DNA from: Elusimicrobiota bacterium
GTDB lineage: Bacteria; Elusimicrobiota; Elusimicrobia; 2-02-FULL-39-32
NCBI GenBank assembly: GCA_021730935.1
Contig: JAKFYJ010000018.1
Coordinates: forward strand, 1-64,000
Length of the DNA: 64,000 nt
Reading direction: 5' to 3'
Of this stretch, positions 16,775 to 26,030 are shown in pieces (the stretch's first letter is position 1; every line of letters begins with the position of its first letter). The position numbers were made by a program, and so were the translations under genes. The notes under the pieces are model-generated. The model saw nothing but the letters and a program-made list of their open reading frames with translations, did no database searches and was not told the DNA's origin.

Positions 16775-18628
16775 ATGAACGCGTTCCCGTTTCTGCTTGC
16801 CGCTCTCTGCGTGGGTGCGATCGCTTATCGTTATTACAGCGCGTTCATCGCGGCCAGGATTATTTGTCTCGACGAAAACCGCCGGACTCCGGCCCACACC
16901 ATGAACGACGGGGCAAATTATCATCCGACGAATAAATGGGTGCTGTTCGGCCACCACTTCGCGGCCATTTCGGGAGCGGGCCCCTTGATCGGGCCTGTGC
17001 TTGCCGCGCAGTTCGGATTCTTGCCGGGATTTCTGTGGCTTTTGATCGGCGTCGTTTTGGGAGGAGCGGTTCATGATTTTTTGGTGCTCGGGCTCTCTGT
17101 CCGACGGAAAGGCAAGTCTTTGGCTGAACTGGCGTATAGAGAGATCGGCCCCGTGTCCTCCGTCATCTGCCACATCGCGATTCTCTTTATCGTTGTGATC
17201 GCGCTTGCCGGCCTGGGCCTCGCCGTCGTAAACGCCCTCCATGACAGTTCCTGGGGCACCTTCACCATCAGCATGACGATTCCTCTGGCTCTCTTCGTGG
17301 GGCTTTATATGTATAAAATCCGCAAAGGGAAAATCGCCGAAGCCAGCTTGATCGGCGTGGCGGGAGTTCTCATCTCAGTTTATCTCGGCTCGCGCATTCC
17401 CGGATCTTCTCTCGCGCCTTATTTCACATTCTCAAAAACCGGCATCACCAACGCCATGGCGGCTTATGGTTTTGTGGCGAGCATTCTCCCTGTGTGGTTG
17501 TTGCTCTGCCCGAGGGACTATTTAAGTTCATATATGAAGCTGGGAACCATCGCCGCGCTCGTCGTCGGAGTTTTTATAGTCATGCCGGAACTGAGGATGC
17601 CGCAGGTCACCGAATACATTCACGGAGGCGGCCCCATTGTCCCCGGGAAAATTTTTCCCTTCGTGTTCGTGACCATCGCCTGCGGCGCGATTTCGGGGTT
17701 TCACTCTCTCGTCGCTTCCGGCACCACCCCAAAGATGATGGACAACGAAAGAGACGCCAGAATGATCGGATATGGCGCGATGCTCCTGGAAGGACTTGTC
17801 GGCATCATCGCCTTGATCGCCGCCTGCTCGCTCTATAAGGAAGATTATTTCGCGATCAATGTGACGGCGGAAAAATTCGCGGCGCTTGGCCTTGCGCCCG
17901 TCAACATCGACGCTCTCTCCAAAGAAGTGGGAGAAAACATTGCCGGCCGTCCGGGAGGAGCGGTTTCTCTCGCCGTGGGGTTCGCGCAAATTTTCAGCGG
18001 CATCCCCGGAATGAAACACCTCATGTCTTATTGGTATCACTACGCCATTATGTTCGAAGCGCTTTTCATCATGACCACCATCGACACGGGAACCCGCGTG
18101 GCCCGGTTTATCCTGCAGGAATTCGTGGGCCGTTTTTATAAACCCTTCGAAAAAACCGACTGGCTCCCGGGCACCCTCATCTCCACTTCCGTCGTGGTTT
18201 TCTCCTGGGCTTATCTCATCCACACAGGAAACATAAGCACGATCTGGCCCATGTTCGGCGTGGCCAACCAGCTCCTCGCTTCCGTCGCCCTCTGTGTGGT
18301 GACCAGCGCCATCATCAATTCCGGCAGACAAAAATATGTCTGGGTGACGATTGTCCCCCTCGTTTTCGTCTCTGTCACCACGCTTTCCGCCGCGTATTTA
18401 AACATCACGGACAATTTCTGGCCCATGACCCACAACCCCGAGACCGCGTTCCGCGGATACATGAACTCCGCTCTCACCGTCATCATCATGGCCTGCGCCG
18501 TCACCATTTTGGCCGATTCGGGGAGACGGTGGTATAAAGTTCTGGTCAAGAAAGAACATCCTTCCTCCAAACCCGAACGCGAAATGTTCGACAAAAAACA
18601 CACCCTGCCGGATTATGGGTGTTGTTAA
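16775..18628 (+). CDS. cstA: Carbon starvation protein CstA
   Basis: A 617-residue polytopic membrane protein of the CstA family. The N-terminal motifs ([31 protein letters not shown]) and AVHDFLVLG are characteristic. CstA proteins take up peptides or pyruvate in starved cells. The gene starts one base after the stop of the membrane-anchored upstream gene and has no clear Shine-Dalgarno, so translation is probably coupled. No terminator was seen downstream. Confidence 0.94.
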   Translation: MNAFPFLLAALCVGAIAYRYYSAFIAARIICLDENRRTPAHTMNDGANYHPTNKWVLFGHHFAAISGAGPLIGPVLAAQFGFLPGFLWLLIGVVLGGAVHDFLVLGLSVRRKGKSLAELAYREIGPVSSVICHIAILFIVVIALAGLGLAVVNALHDSSWGTFTISMTIPLALFVGLYMYKIRKGKIAEASLIGVAGVLISVYLGSRIPGSSLAPYFTFSKTGITNAMAAYGFVASILPVWLLLCPRDYLSSYMKLGTIAALVVGVFIVMPELRMPQVTEYIHGGGPIVPGKIFPFVFVTIACGAISGFHSLVASGTTPKMMDNERDARMIGYGAMLLEGLVGIIALIAACSLYKEDYFAINVTAEKFAALGLAPVNIDALSKEVGENIAGRPGGAVSLAVGFAQIFSGIPGMKHLMSYWYHYAIMFEALFIMTTIDTGTRVARFILQEFVGRFYKPFEKTDWLPGTLISTSVVVFSWAYLIHTGNISTIWPMFGVANQLLASVALCVVTSAIINSGRQKYVWVTIVPLVFVSVTTLSAAYLNITDNFWPMTHNPETAFRGYMNSALTVIIMACAVTILADSGRRWYKVLVKKEHPSSKPEREMFDKKHTLPDYGCC

Positions 18629-18663
18629 ATTTGTCCTGCGCTGACCGATTTTCTGCACAGCCT

Positions 18664-18787
18664 TTTTAAGAATTCCCGCAGCGGTGTAGATTTCGTAGAG
18701 ACGCCGAAACCATTTCAACCACGGACTCTCCCCAACCGAGCAACCGCTCTTTCTCCACAATCCTAAACCCAACGTCCCAGTGGGATT
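18664..18787 (-). pseudogene. Possible gene remnant between cstA and the CsgG-like gene
   Basis: The 245-bp gap holds no intact gene. On the minus strand a frame directly after a stop reads SHWDVGFRIVEKERLL and runs about 38 codons. xGFRxV endings are typical of formylglycine-generating-enzyme-fold proteins, so this may be the tail of a lost gene. The overlapping ORF in the track (18398..18772) runs antisense into cstA and is not supported. Confidence 0.25.
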
Positions 18788-18873
18788 ATGTCAATATGCG
18801 CGGGAAAGTTTGGCGTGAATGAGTCTCTAAGGTGTCCTCAATTTATTTGGAATTTAGTATAGTGTCCCTGGAT

Positions 18874-19575
18874 ATGATTAAAGTTTTGGCAATTTCTTTT
18901 TTAAGCATTTCGTTTATTTCCGGCTGTGCCACACCGTCATCGGAAGTTAAACATGATACGGGAATGAAATCCTATACTTTCGAGGGGATCAACGTTGTCA
19001 TGAAATCTACGTGGGAACTTTCGCAATATCACAGAATTGCAGTTACTGATTTTCAAAGCCCCCATTCTGCCCCGGAAGCTGGATTGGAAATTGCCGATCG
19101 AATTGCCATTCAATTAATGAAAAAGGGATATAAAGTCATTGAGCGAGATCATCTCAAAACATTATTAAAGGAAAAATATTTGAATTATGTTGGTGTCGTG
19201 AGCCCTGAAAATCTTAAGGAATTTCAATCCATTTCCGGCGCGGATGCCATCATAACTGGGACGATCGGGTCTTATCAGTCGGCAATAGGCGGGTCCAGCT
19301 TTCAAATGGGAAATATAGGAGGCGGTTCCACTACTTCCCAATCAGAAGTATCGTTCACTATAAAGATGTTTGACATAGAAAATGGAGAGGTTCTGCTTTC
19401 AGCCGCTGGGTCAAAGGCTGGTCAAAATGCGCGTGGGTATCTTGCTGACAAAATCATCTCGGATACTTTTCTTCATTTTCCTGCCACTTCGGACAGAGCA
19501 TACGATTCAAATTCTGAACAAGAAAAGGAAGATCTGGATAGACTTATAAAAAGTTCTAATAACTTGGGGAGATAG
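18874..19575 (+). CDS. CsgG/FlgO-like outer-membrane lipoprotein
   Basis: The start is set at the ATG at 18874, which opens a lipoprotein signal with the lipobox ISGC; the ORF-track start at 18832 would put extra residues before it. The body (IAVTDFQSP, LEIADRIAIQLMKKGYKVIERDHLKTLL, GADAIITGTIGSYQS) has the CsgG/FlgO nucleotide-fold look, in which a lipoprotein assembles at the outer membrane and is linked to secretion or flagellar functions. No curli genes are nearby. TATAGT lies 10 nt before the ATG and there is no ribosome binding site. Confidence 0.72.
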   Translation: MIKVLAISFLSISFISGCATPSSEVKHDTGMKSYTFEGINVVMKSTWELSQYHRIAVTDFQSPHSAPEAGLEIADRIAIQLMKKGYKVIERDHLKTLLKEKYLNYVGVVSPENLKEFQSISGADAIITGTIGSYQSAIGGSSFQMGNIGGGSTTSQSEVSFTIKMFDIENGEVLLSAAGSKAGQNARGYLADKIISDTFLHFPATSDRAYDSNSEQEKEDLDRLIKSSNNLGR

Positions 19576-19713
19576 AGGAATCTGGCTGGTAATATACTCA
19601 TTTTGCCGAAATCTAGGGACACTTTAAAAACCAATCACACAGAAACCTCATAAATATCTTCATCCCAATTCTATCATGTTCCCCATTTATCAATAAATGA
19701 GTATAGTGTCCCC

Positions 19714-20964
19714 ATGGAAATAGACCCGGGAAGCGTCATCCCGCCAGGCGAAAACACTCCTTGGGATTCTATCAAAATCCCGAATTTCCGGTTATTTCTG
19801 CTCTCCAACATTTTCTTCACTCTCGCAGGGCGCGCGCTTGCCGTCGTCATCGGGTTTCAGATTTATTCTCTGACTCACAAAGCCATTTCCCTCGGAGTTT
19901 TGGGGCTGGTGGAAGCAATTCCGGCATTGATGCTCGTGCTTTATGGCGGGCACCTGAGCGACCGCATCGAACGCAGAAGGATTTTGCTTGTTACAACAGC
20001 CGTTTCCGTTCTTTGCGGAGCGCTTTTTGTATATTTCTCGACGGACGCGCAGAAGTTCGGCGTCAATTCGCTTTATGCCCTGATCTTCGCGATCGGAATC
20101 GCGAGAGGCTTTGCGGACCCGGCAAGAACCGCTTTTGAAGCGCAAATCATCCCGAGACAATTCATGGTGAACGCGTCCGCCTGGTCCGGAAGCGTGTGGA
20201 TGGTCTGCGCGATCATCGGGCCCGCTCTCGGAGGGCTGTCTTATGGATATCTCGGCCCTGTCTGGACATATTCATTCATCGCGGCTGGATTTTTATTTTC
20301 CTGGCTCACGATCTTTTCGATCCCCTCGCACCCCCTGAAATTCGTCCCCAAGGAAGAGTCCGTCCTCAAAAGCATTTCGGAAGGCGTGAAATTCGTCTTC
20401 AACCACGAAATTCTGCTCAGCTCCATGTGTCTCGATCTATTCGCCGTGTTGTTCGGAGGAGCCACAGCCCTTTTCCCCATCTTTGCCGCAGACATTCTCA
20501 AAGTGGGTCCCCAGGGACTCGGCCTCATGGCGGCGGCGCCGGCGGCAGGATCACTCGCGGCTCTTGTCTGGGCCATGAAACGCCCTCCGAAACAGCACGC
20601 TGGCATGAGTTTGCTCTTGAGCGTGGCCGGATTCGGCGTCAGCATGATCGTCTTCGGACTCTCAAAATCTTTTGTCTTATCTTTGATCAGCCTGGTTTTT
20701 TCCGGCGCTTTCGACGGCGTGAGCGTGGTGGTGAGGCGATCCATCATCCGCCTCATGTCCCCGGACCACATGCGTGGCCGAGTCGCTTCCGTGGGCTGGA
20801 TTTTTATAGGTTCCTCCAACGAAATCGGCGCTTTCGAGAGCGGCTTGATCGCGAGCATGATCGGAGCCGTGCCAGCAGTTTGGGCGGGCGGCATCGTCAC
20901 CCTCCTGGTGGTCGCAATCGTTTATAAAAAGACGCCCAATTTAAGGACGCTCAGGCTGGAATAG
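19714..20964 (+). CDS. MFS transporter (EntS/MFS_3-like)
   Basis: A 416-residue, 12-helix major facilitator. The loop 2-3 motif GGHLSDRIERRRIL is the MFS signature, and the second half carries RGRVASVGWIF, typical of the enterobactin-exporter-like MFS_3 family. Substrate unknown. TATAGT ends 6 nt before the ATG and no Shine-Dalgarno is present, again suggesting a leaderless transcript. A related MFS gene lies at 58825. Confidence 0.85.
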   Translation: MEIDPGSVIPPGENTPWDSIKIPNFRLFLLSNIFFTLAGRALAVVIGFQIYSLTHKAISLGVLGLVEAIPALMLVLYGGHLSDRIERRRILLVTTAVSVLCGALFVYFSTDAQKFGVNSLYALIFAIGIARGFADPARTAFEAQIIPRQFMVNASAWSGSVWMVCAIIGPALGGLSYGYLGPVWTYSFIAAGFLFSWLTIFSIPSHPLKFVPKEESVLKSISEGVKFVFNHEILLSSMCLDLFAVLFGGATALFPIFAADILKVGPQGLGLMAAAPAAGSLAALVWAMKRPPKQHAGMSLLLSVAGFGVSMIVFGLSKSFVLSLISLVFSGAFDGVSVVVRRSIIRLMSPDHMRGRVASVGWIFIGSSNEIGAFESGLIASMIGAVPAVWAGGIVTLLVVAIVYKKTPNLRTLRLE

Positions 20965-20970
20965 GAAGTA

Positions 20971-21903
20971 TTACTTTTCGGACGATTTGGCGGAGAAGCG
21001 GTAAGTCAAACTCAAGGTGTGAACGCCGTTTAGGCTTCCGATATTGAGGTGGTCATAATCCAAACGGATCTGGCCCATGATGAAACCGAAACCGATCTTG
21101 AAATCGCCCGCGTCCTGATCGAACTGGTTGCCGGAACGGATGGCCACCATGTTGTTGAAGAGATATTCGACGCCCATGAATTTTTTCAGGCCCAGGTCCC
21201 GCTCCTTCACGAGATCAAAAGACCACAGGAGTTTGCTCGGAAATTCGGCTTTCTTGAAATCGAACCTGTGGGAAATGCCCCAGCGCATCGTCATGGGAAG
21301 CGGCTCCTGAGTCCCGCTATATTTTAGGCCCGATCCGATGTTCTGGACGGAGAAACCCATCGACATGCGGTTGAGTTTGATCTGGCCCCCGACATCGCAG
21401 GCATAGGCGGAGGCGGAAACAGACTCCACGAGCTTTGAACTTAAATATTTAACGTTCACCCCAAACCCCAAAACGCCGCCGACCGATTTTCCATAATTCA
21501 GGTTCGCGATATAATCTTCTTCGGCTCTGACGGAACGGGCCCGGCCCGCGGAGTCCACGAGATCGATGTTCCCCACGCTGTAATATGAAAATCCGCCGGT
21601 GAAGGTTCCCAATCTGCTCGGCCGGCCAAAGACAACGCCGCTGAAGGTGTCGTCGGAGATGCCGTTCCTGCCCATGAGGAGGAGTTCGGACCCTTTGAGA
21701 TAGGCCGTGGACGCGGGATTATAGTGAAGCGCTCCGATGCCGCCTTCTTCCGCCGAGATCGACGAAAACGCTTCGCCCATGGATTTGGCGACCGCGCTCG
21801 GGCTTTTCAGGAGGACAAGGCCGGAAGAGGTGGACGCGGAATGGCTGAGAGATGGGATCGATAAGAAAAAAATCGAGAATAAAGCGCGGGATATTTCCCT
21901 CAT
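20971..21903 (-). CDS. PorV/PorQ-type outer-membrane beta-barrel protein
   Basis: A 310-residue protein with a signal peptide and the FadL-like barrel pattern of the PorV/PorQ (UPF0164) family: early GGIGALHYNPASTAYL, then alternating amphipathic strands and a C-terminal aromatic strand (HTLSLTYRF). In Bacteroidetes, PorV shuttles type IX secretion substrates to the attachment complex. Its ATG overlaps the stop of the M6 protease gene (ATGA), so barrel and protease are made together, from a riboswitch-controlled transcript. That PorV handles this protease is inference. Confidence 0.82.
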   Translation of the reverse strand: MREISRALFSIFFLSIPSLSHSASTSSGLVLLKSPSAVAKSMGEAFSSISAEEGGIGALHYNPASTAYLKGSELLLMGRNGISDDTFSGVVFGRPSRLGTFTGGFSYYSVGNIDLVDSAGRARSVRAEEDYIANLNYGKSVGGVLGFGVNVKYLSSKLVESVSASAYACDVGGQIKLNRMSMGFSVQNIGSGLKYSGTQEPLPMTMRWGISHRFDFKKAEFPSKLLWSFDLVKERDLGLKKFMGVEYLFNNMVAIRSGNQFDQDAGDFKIGFGFIMGQIRLDYDHLNIGSLNGVHTLSLTYRFSAKSSEK

Positions 21904-23528
21904 TTAATGACCGCCACTTTTTTCACCATGTCGACGCCGCCGCCGGAAATTTTCACAAAATAAATTCCGGAGCCCACAGAGCGGCCTTCCGCGTCCCGTC
22001 CGTCCCAGTTGATGAAGGACTGCGCGTTCGCGATGCCCTGAGTGAATTTCTCCGCAACAAGTTCTCCGCCGGTGTTATAAATTTTGACTTCAATCGAGGA
22101 GGATTTCGAAGGCACAATCCCGATCTGCGCGCTTTCTCCGCGGTCAGGATTCACGAGTCCGCCCTCGCCGCCTGCGACCACGACGTTCCCGGTTCCGTTC
22201 GCGGCGAAAGCGGGATTGTTGAGCAGAGTGCGGAGCGTGAATGAAATGGACGGAGAGCCGGACGCGGAGATATCGTCCAGTTCCACGCCGGAATTTTTGC
22301 CGTTGAGCGCGATGGATCTCGGAGAAGCGAAACGGGGCGTGTTGTTGGATTTGCTCCAGGGATCACGCGCGCTGGAGGCCACGCTGAAAGAACCCGCGGG
22401 AATCAGGCTCACGCCGAGATGCGGTGTGCCGGAATTCACGTTATTGTTTTTCAATCGTGAGGAACCGGACGCGATGGAATCGTCAATGTGCCAGATGAGG
22501 AGCCCCTCGCCCGAGAGACCCTGATCAAAGTCCCCGCCGCTTTTCCGCCGATATTCGACAAGATAATATTCCTTGTCGGGACCGATGGAACTGTTTTTGA
22601 TGGGGACGCGCAGAAACGCGGAGCGGTCCGTTTCAGCCTGGATGAGAGAGCGGGCGGAATTCACCGATGAAGTGACGGTTTCCGGGGACGAGAACCCCAA
22701 AAATTGTTTGGACCAGGCGTCAAAATGAGACGGGTTTGATCCTTTGGGCGAGCCGGAATATCCGCCCATGTCCATGAGGCTCCAATTTCCGATCACGCTT
22801 TTGGAGCGCTGGGTGTCATAGAGGTCCGGAAGCCCGAGCTGATGGCCGTATTCATGACAGACGACGCCGAGCGGATCAACGCCGTTTCCTTCCGTTTCAG
22901 GAACCAAGGTGAGCCCATTAAATTTTTTTCCCTGAAGGGTGGGTCCCGAAAGCATGTCGTCCGGAAGATAGACCGACCAGATGTTGGTGTCGACAGTGGT
23001 CTCAGCGCCGTCTCCGGCATGATACAGGATGATGTGGTCATAGCCCGTGAAATTGAATCCTCCCGCGATGGCGGCTGAGATGGCGTCCTGCGCAAGGGCG
23101 TCATAATTGCTGTTGGCGCCGAAAGCATAATAGGAATGAGGGCGGCTCATGCGGAACGCGCCGTAGCTGCCGGAACCGCCTGAAGAGACGGTTGCCGTCA
23201 CGGTCAGAAGGCCATAAGAATTTTCGGCGTAGAATTTGCGGAACGAGGATAAAAGGGAATTTGTTTCTGCAAGCGTCTTCGAGAGAGGTTTGTCGGAGAA
23301 ATCGATGCGGATGACGGCGATTTTATTCGTCGACGCTGAAATCGGAGGCGCAAACCCCGGAGCAAATTTCCCGAGAGCGGCGACGCGGAGGTTCAGGGCT
23401 TGCTGGTTGATGAAGCAGGTCGGAGAATCGGGCCGAGAGCGGTTGTCTGAAGGGGGAGACGAAAAAGCCACACCTCTCAACGCGAGAAGCGTGGACGCGC
23501 CCAACATAAAGCTTTTGCAAACCCCCAT
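21900..23528 (-). CDS. Secreted M6-family metalloprotease with FlgD-like C-terminal domain
   Basis: I start at the ATG at 23528 (542 residues), 6 nt after a GGGG box, rather than the TTG at 23534. A signal peptide is followed by an M6 peptidase domain with the zinc motif HEYGH near residue 225 and a third-ligand region GLPDLYD. The last ~90 residues (SIEVKIYNTGGELV, INWDGRDAEGR, GSGIYFVKI) form a FlgD-Ig/T9SS-like C-terminal domain, used as a sorting signal in T9SS bacteria. It probably degrades extracellular protein. Expression lies behind a GEMM-I riboswitch and an intrinsic terminator. Confidence 0.88.
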   Translation of the reverse strand: MGVCKSFMLGASTLLALRGVAFSSPPSDNRSRPDSPTCFINQQALNLRVAALGKFAPGFAPPISASTNKIAVIRIDFSDKPLSKTLAETNSLLSSFRKFYAENSYGLLTVTATVSSGGSGSYGAFRMSRPHSYYAFGANSNYDALAQDAISAAIAGGFNFTGYDHIILYHAGDGAETTVDTNIWSVYLPDDMLSGPTLQGKKFNGLTLVPETEGNGVDPLGVVCHEYGHQLGLPDLYDTQRSKSVIGNWSLMDMGGYSGSPKGSNPSHFDAWSKQFLGFSSPETVTSSVNSARSLIQAETDRSAFLRVPIKNSSIGPDKEYYLVEYRRKSGGDFDQGLSGEGLLIWHIDDSIASGSSRLKNNNVNSGTPHLGVSLIPAGSFSVASSARDPWSKSNNTPRFASPRSIALNGKNSGVELDDISASGSPSISFTLRTLLNNPAFAANGTGNVVVAGGEGGLVNPDRGESAQIGIVPSKSSSIEVKIYNTGGELVAEKFTQGIANAQSFINWDGRDAEGRSVGSGIYFVKISGGGVDMVKKVAVIK

Positions 23529-23579
23529 TTGCAACCCCCTGACTTTATCCCCGACTGCGGCTGACTTTTAAAGAACCAT

Positions 23580-23617
23580 AAAAAAAGAATGCGGCCCCGT
23601 GAAGGCAGGACGCATTC
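23580..23617 (-). terminator. Intrinsic terminator in the M6 protease leader
   Basis: GAATGCG (23617-23611) pairs with CGCATTC (23593-23587) on the minus strand and is followed directly by seven T residues. It lies between the riboswitch and the protease gene and is the likely expression platform. Confidence 0.8.
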
Positions 23618-23642
23618 CTTAGAAAATAAGAAAAACCCTCTT

Positions 23643-23733
23643 AGAATCTTCGGTAACCAGACGATCCCTCCCCCAAGGGACTCACGGCTTTGCGTGTCTG
23701 CGATTACTCGCTGACTTGCCTTTTTCGGATGCT
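23643..23733 (-). promoter_or_regulatory. GEMM-I riboswitch (cyclic di-GMP)
   Basis: On the minus strand AAAGGCAAG is followed by a helix GTC-A-GCGA / TCGC-A-GAC closed by the GNRA tetraloop GTAA, then the conserved ACGCAAAGCC, a second helix (GTCCCT/AGGGAT) and GGTTACCGA. This is the conserved layout of the c-di-GMP-I aptamer. The base corresponding to G20 reads G, favouring c-di-GMP over cGAMP. It starts at the predicted transcription start and precedes the terminator in front of the M6 protease. Confidence 0.85.
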
Positions 23734-23736
23734 TTT

Positions 23737-23764
23737 ATTTAACAGACAAACAGAATTTTGTCAA
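23737..23764 (-). promoter_or_regulatory. Promoter of the riboswitch-protease-porV transcript
   Basis: Minus strand TTGACA (23764-23759), 16-nt spacer, TTAAAT (23742-23737). The start point at about 23731 coincides with the 5' edge of the aptamer. Confidence 0.65.
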
Positions 23765-23807
23765 GAACCCCTTTCGCGTTTTGATACAATATTTGCGGCT
23801 GATTATC

Positions 23808-25094
23808 ATGACGATTCCCTATCCCCTGATCAGTTTCTTCGGCATTTTTTTCCTCATGGGGACCGCGTGGGTTTTCTCGGCGAACCGGCGCGAGGTCAAC
23901 TGGCGGACGGTGGCCGGAAGCGCCCTGATCCAGATCCTCATCGCGCTCTTTCTGTTCAAAGTCCCCGTCGGAACGGAAGTTTTTTTATGGATGAACGGCG
24001 CGGTGAACCGCATGATGGAATGCGCTTCAGCCGGAACGCGGTTCATGTTCGGAATCCTGGCTCTTTCCCCCGGCGAATCGAACGAGATGGGCGAAAAATC
24101 CCTCGGGTTCATCCTCGCGTTCCAGGCGTTCCCCACGATCGTGTTCTTTTCAAGTTTGATGTCGGTGCTTTATTATTTCAACATCATGCCGAGGCTCATC
24201 AATTTTTTTTCTTATGTCTTCGCGAAAATCATGAAGATCTCGGGCGCCGAAGCGCTGGTGACGGCCAGCAACATATTTTCAGGCGTGGAGTCCGCTCTCA
24301 CCGTCAAACCTCACCTCCCTGAAATGACAAAATCCGAACTGGCCGTCGTGCTGACCGCCGGGATGGCCACCGTGGCCGCGAACGTTATTGTGCTTTATGT
24401 GTTTGTTTTGAAACCTTATCTCCCCACCATCGCCGGACACCTGCTCACCGCCTCTCTCCTCTCAGCGCCTGCGGCCGTCCTCATGTCCAAAATTCTTGTG
24501 CCTGAAACCGGAAACCCGATCACCCTTGGAGTGAACCCTTCCGTTCATTATGAGAAAGACGCGAGCTTGTTTGAGGCGGTCATCAACGGCGCGAATGAAG
24601 GGATGAAGATGGTGGCGGGCGTGGCCGCTCTCCTGCTCGCGGTCCTGGGACTGGTGGCGCTTTTCAACATGGCGGTTTCATATGCCGGGGCGAAAGCGGG
24701 AATGCTCTTCGGCGTCTCCTGGGACTGGTCCCTCAAAAACATATTCGGGATTATTTTTTATCCATTCACCCGGGCCATGGGCGTGGTGCCCGAAGACGCG
24801 CATTTGATCGCGAAAATCATCGGTGAACGGCTGATCGTGACGGAAGTCGCGTCTTATCAGGACTTGGCAAAAGCCCTCTCGCAAAATCAGCTGACAGACC
24901 CCAGGAGCGCCGTCATCGCGACTTATGCCCTCTGCGGGTTCGCCCATGTCGCCTCCATGGCAATCTTCGTCGGAGGAACCGCCGCTCTCGCCCCGAACAA
25001 AACCCGGGAACTCACCCAAGTGGCCCTTCGCTCTCTCTTCGCGGCGACCCTGGCCTGCATGATGAGCGCCTGCATCGCCGGCGCCTTGATCTAA
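23808..25094 (+). CDS. nupC: Concentrative nucleoside transporter NupC
   Basis: A 428-residue CNT-family transporter that imports nucleosides with H+ or Na+. Motifs GVESALTVKPHLPEMTKSE and TAGMATVAANVIVLYV match the substrate-binding re-entrant loops (the GQSEAP region is GVESAL here). The ORF track starts at a TTG inside a TACAAT box; the ATG at 23808 is the realistic start. The gene is divergent from the riboswitch-controlled operon and shares the 40-bp promoter region. Confidence 0.9.
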   Translation: MTIPYPLISFFGIFFLMGTAWVFSANRREVNWRTVAGSALIQILIALFLFKVPVGTEVFLWMNGAVNRMMECASAGTRFMFGILALSPGESNEMGEKSLGFILAFQAFPTIVFFSSLMSVLYYFNIMPRLINFFSYVFAKIMKISGAEALVTASNIFSGVESALTVKPHLPEMTKSELAVVLTAGMATVAANVIVLYVFVLKPYLPTIAGHLLTASLLSAPAAVLMSKILVPETGNPITLGVNPSVHYEKDASLFEAVINGANEGMKMVAGVAALLLAVLGLVALFNMAVSYAGAKAGMLFGVSWDWSLKNIFGIIFYPFTRAMGVVPEDAHLIAKIIGERLIVTEVASYQDLAKALSQNQLTDPRSAVIATYALCGFAHVASMAIFVGGTAALAPNKTRELTQVALRSLFAATLACMMSACIAGALI

Positions 25095-25112
25095 AAAAAT
25101 TTCAGCTTTATA

Positions 25113-26030
25113 TTATTTCCGGGACGCGGTTTGATTGTCAAACCATTTCTGGAATGCCGCTTTGATTTGAGGAAGGCTTTTTTCTGCAGAATCGATTCCG
25201 GCGGATATCAGTTCTTTTTTTCTGGAAAAATCCCAAATTCCGACCGCGCCAACTTCCGGCTTGATCACGATATCCGCGAAATGAAGTTTGGATTGGCTGT
25301 TGATGGCCATCATGATGGCGGAAGACTGCATGGCATAATCCTTGATGTTTGAGAGACTGCGGTTCACCACCGTTTTGGAGATGTCGACCACGATCACGAT
25401 GTCCGCTCCCATTTCTCTGGCGGTATCGGCAGGAATATTGTTCGCAACGCCGCCGTCCACGAGAACCCGTCCGTCGAGGGTGATGGGCGGGAACAAAGCG
25501 GGGATTCCGGCAGAGGCGCGGACGGCGTTTACGACTGAGCCTGTGAAAAAAATGACCAGCTCTCCCGTTTCCAGATCCGTCGCGGTGACATAAAGCGGGA
25601 TCCTCAAATCTTCAAGCTTCTTTTCCCCCACCTTGTCCTGCAAAAATGTCATGAGTCTGTCCCCCTTCACGAAACCCTGCGTCGGGGTCATGAAAGTGAA
25701 ATCAAAAATGTCTTCCTTGTTCAAATCGTGGGCCAGCCATTCCAGCTCAAAACTGTTTTTGCTCGCGCCATAAAGAGCGCCGATGAGGCTCCCCACGCTG
25801 GTGCCGATCACAAAATCAATGGGGATTTTTTCCTGTTCAAGGACTCGGAGGACGCCGATGTGAGCAAACCCTCTTGACGCTCCGCCGCTCAGGACCAAAG
25901 CGACTTTGGGTTTTTTCCCTTGAGTCAGCCAGGGCTGGGTTTCATTGATCAAAATCGGGCGCGGAGGAAGGGTGCGGCAAGCGGAAACGGCCGACAACAG
26001 CATAAAGACTAAAAGTTTTGACTTCTTCAT
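25113..26030 (-). CDS. Patatin-like phospholipase, lipoprotein
   Basis: A 305-residue RssA/patatin-family hydrolase. The oxyanion loop (SGGASRGFAHIG), nucleophile GTSVG and the Asp of DGGVANN are intact, giving a Ser-Asp catalytic dyad for lipid acyl esters. The N-terminus MKKSKLLVFMLLSAVSAC looks like a lipoprotein signal. It overlaps the acyltransferase stop by 4 bp (ATGA), so an acyl-adding and an acyl-removing enzyme are translated together, suggesting membrane lipid remodelling. Confidence 0.88.
   Translation of the reverse strand: MKKSKLLVFMLLSAVSACRTLPPRPILINETQPWLTQGKKPKVALVLSGGASRGFAHIGVLRVLEQEKIPIDFVIGTSVGSLIGALYGASKNSFELEWLAHDLNKEDIFDFTFMTPTQGFVKGDRLMTFLQDKVGEKKLEDLRIPLYVTATDLETGELVIFFTGSVVNAVRASAGIPALFPPITLDGRVLVDGGVANNIPADTAREMGADIVIVVDISKTVVNRSLSNIKDYAMQSSAIMMAINSQSKLHFADIVIKPEVGAVGIWDFSRKKELISAGIDSAEKSLPQIKAAFQKWFDNQTASRK

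Noticed and set aside
18398-18772. 124-residue minus-strand ORF as a gene
   Set aside because: Most of it is antisense to the 3' end of cstA; only the outer ~120 bp could be a remnant.
18664-18787. Diversity-generating retroelement target
   Set aside because: The GFR-like ending alone is not enough; no reverse transcriptase or template repeat is present.
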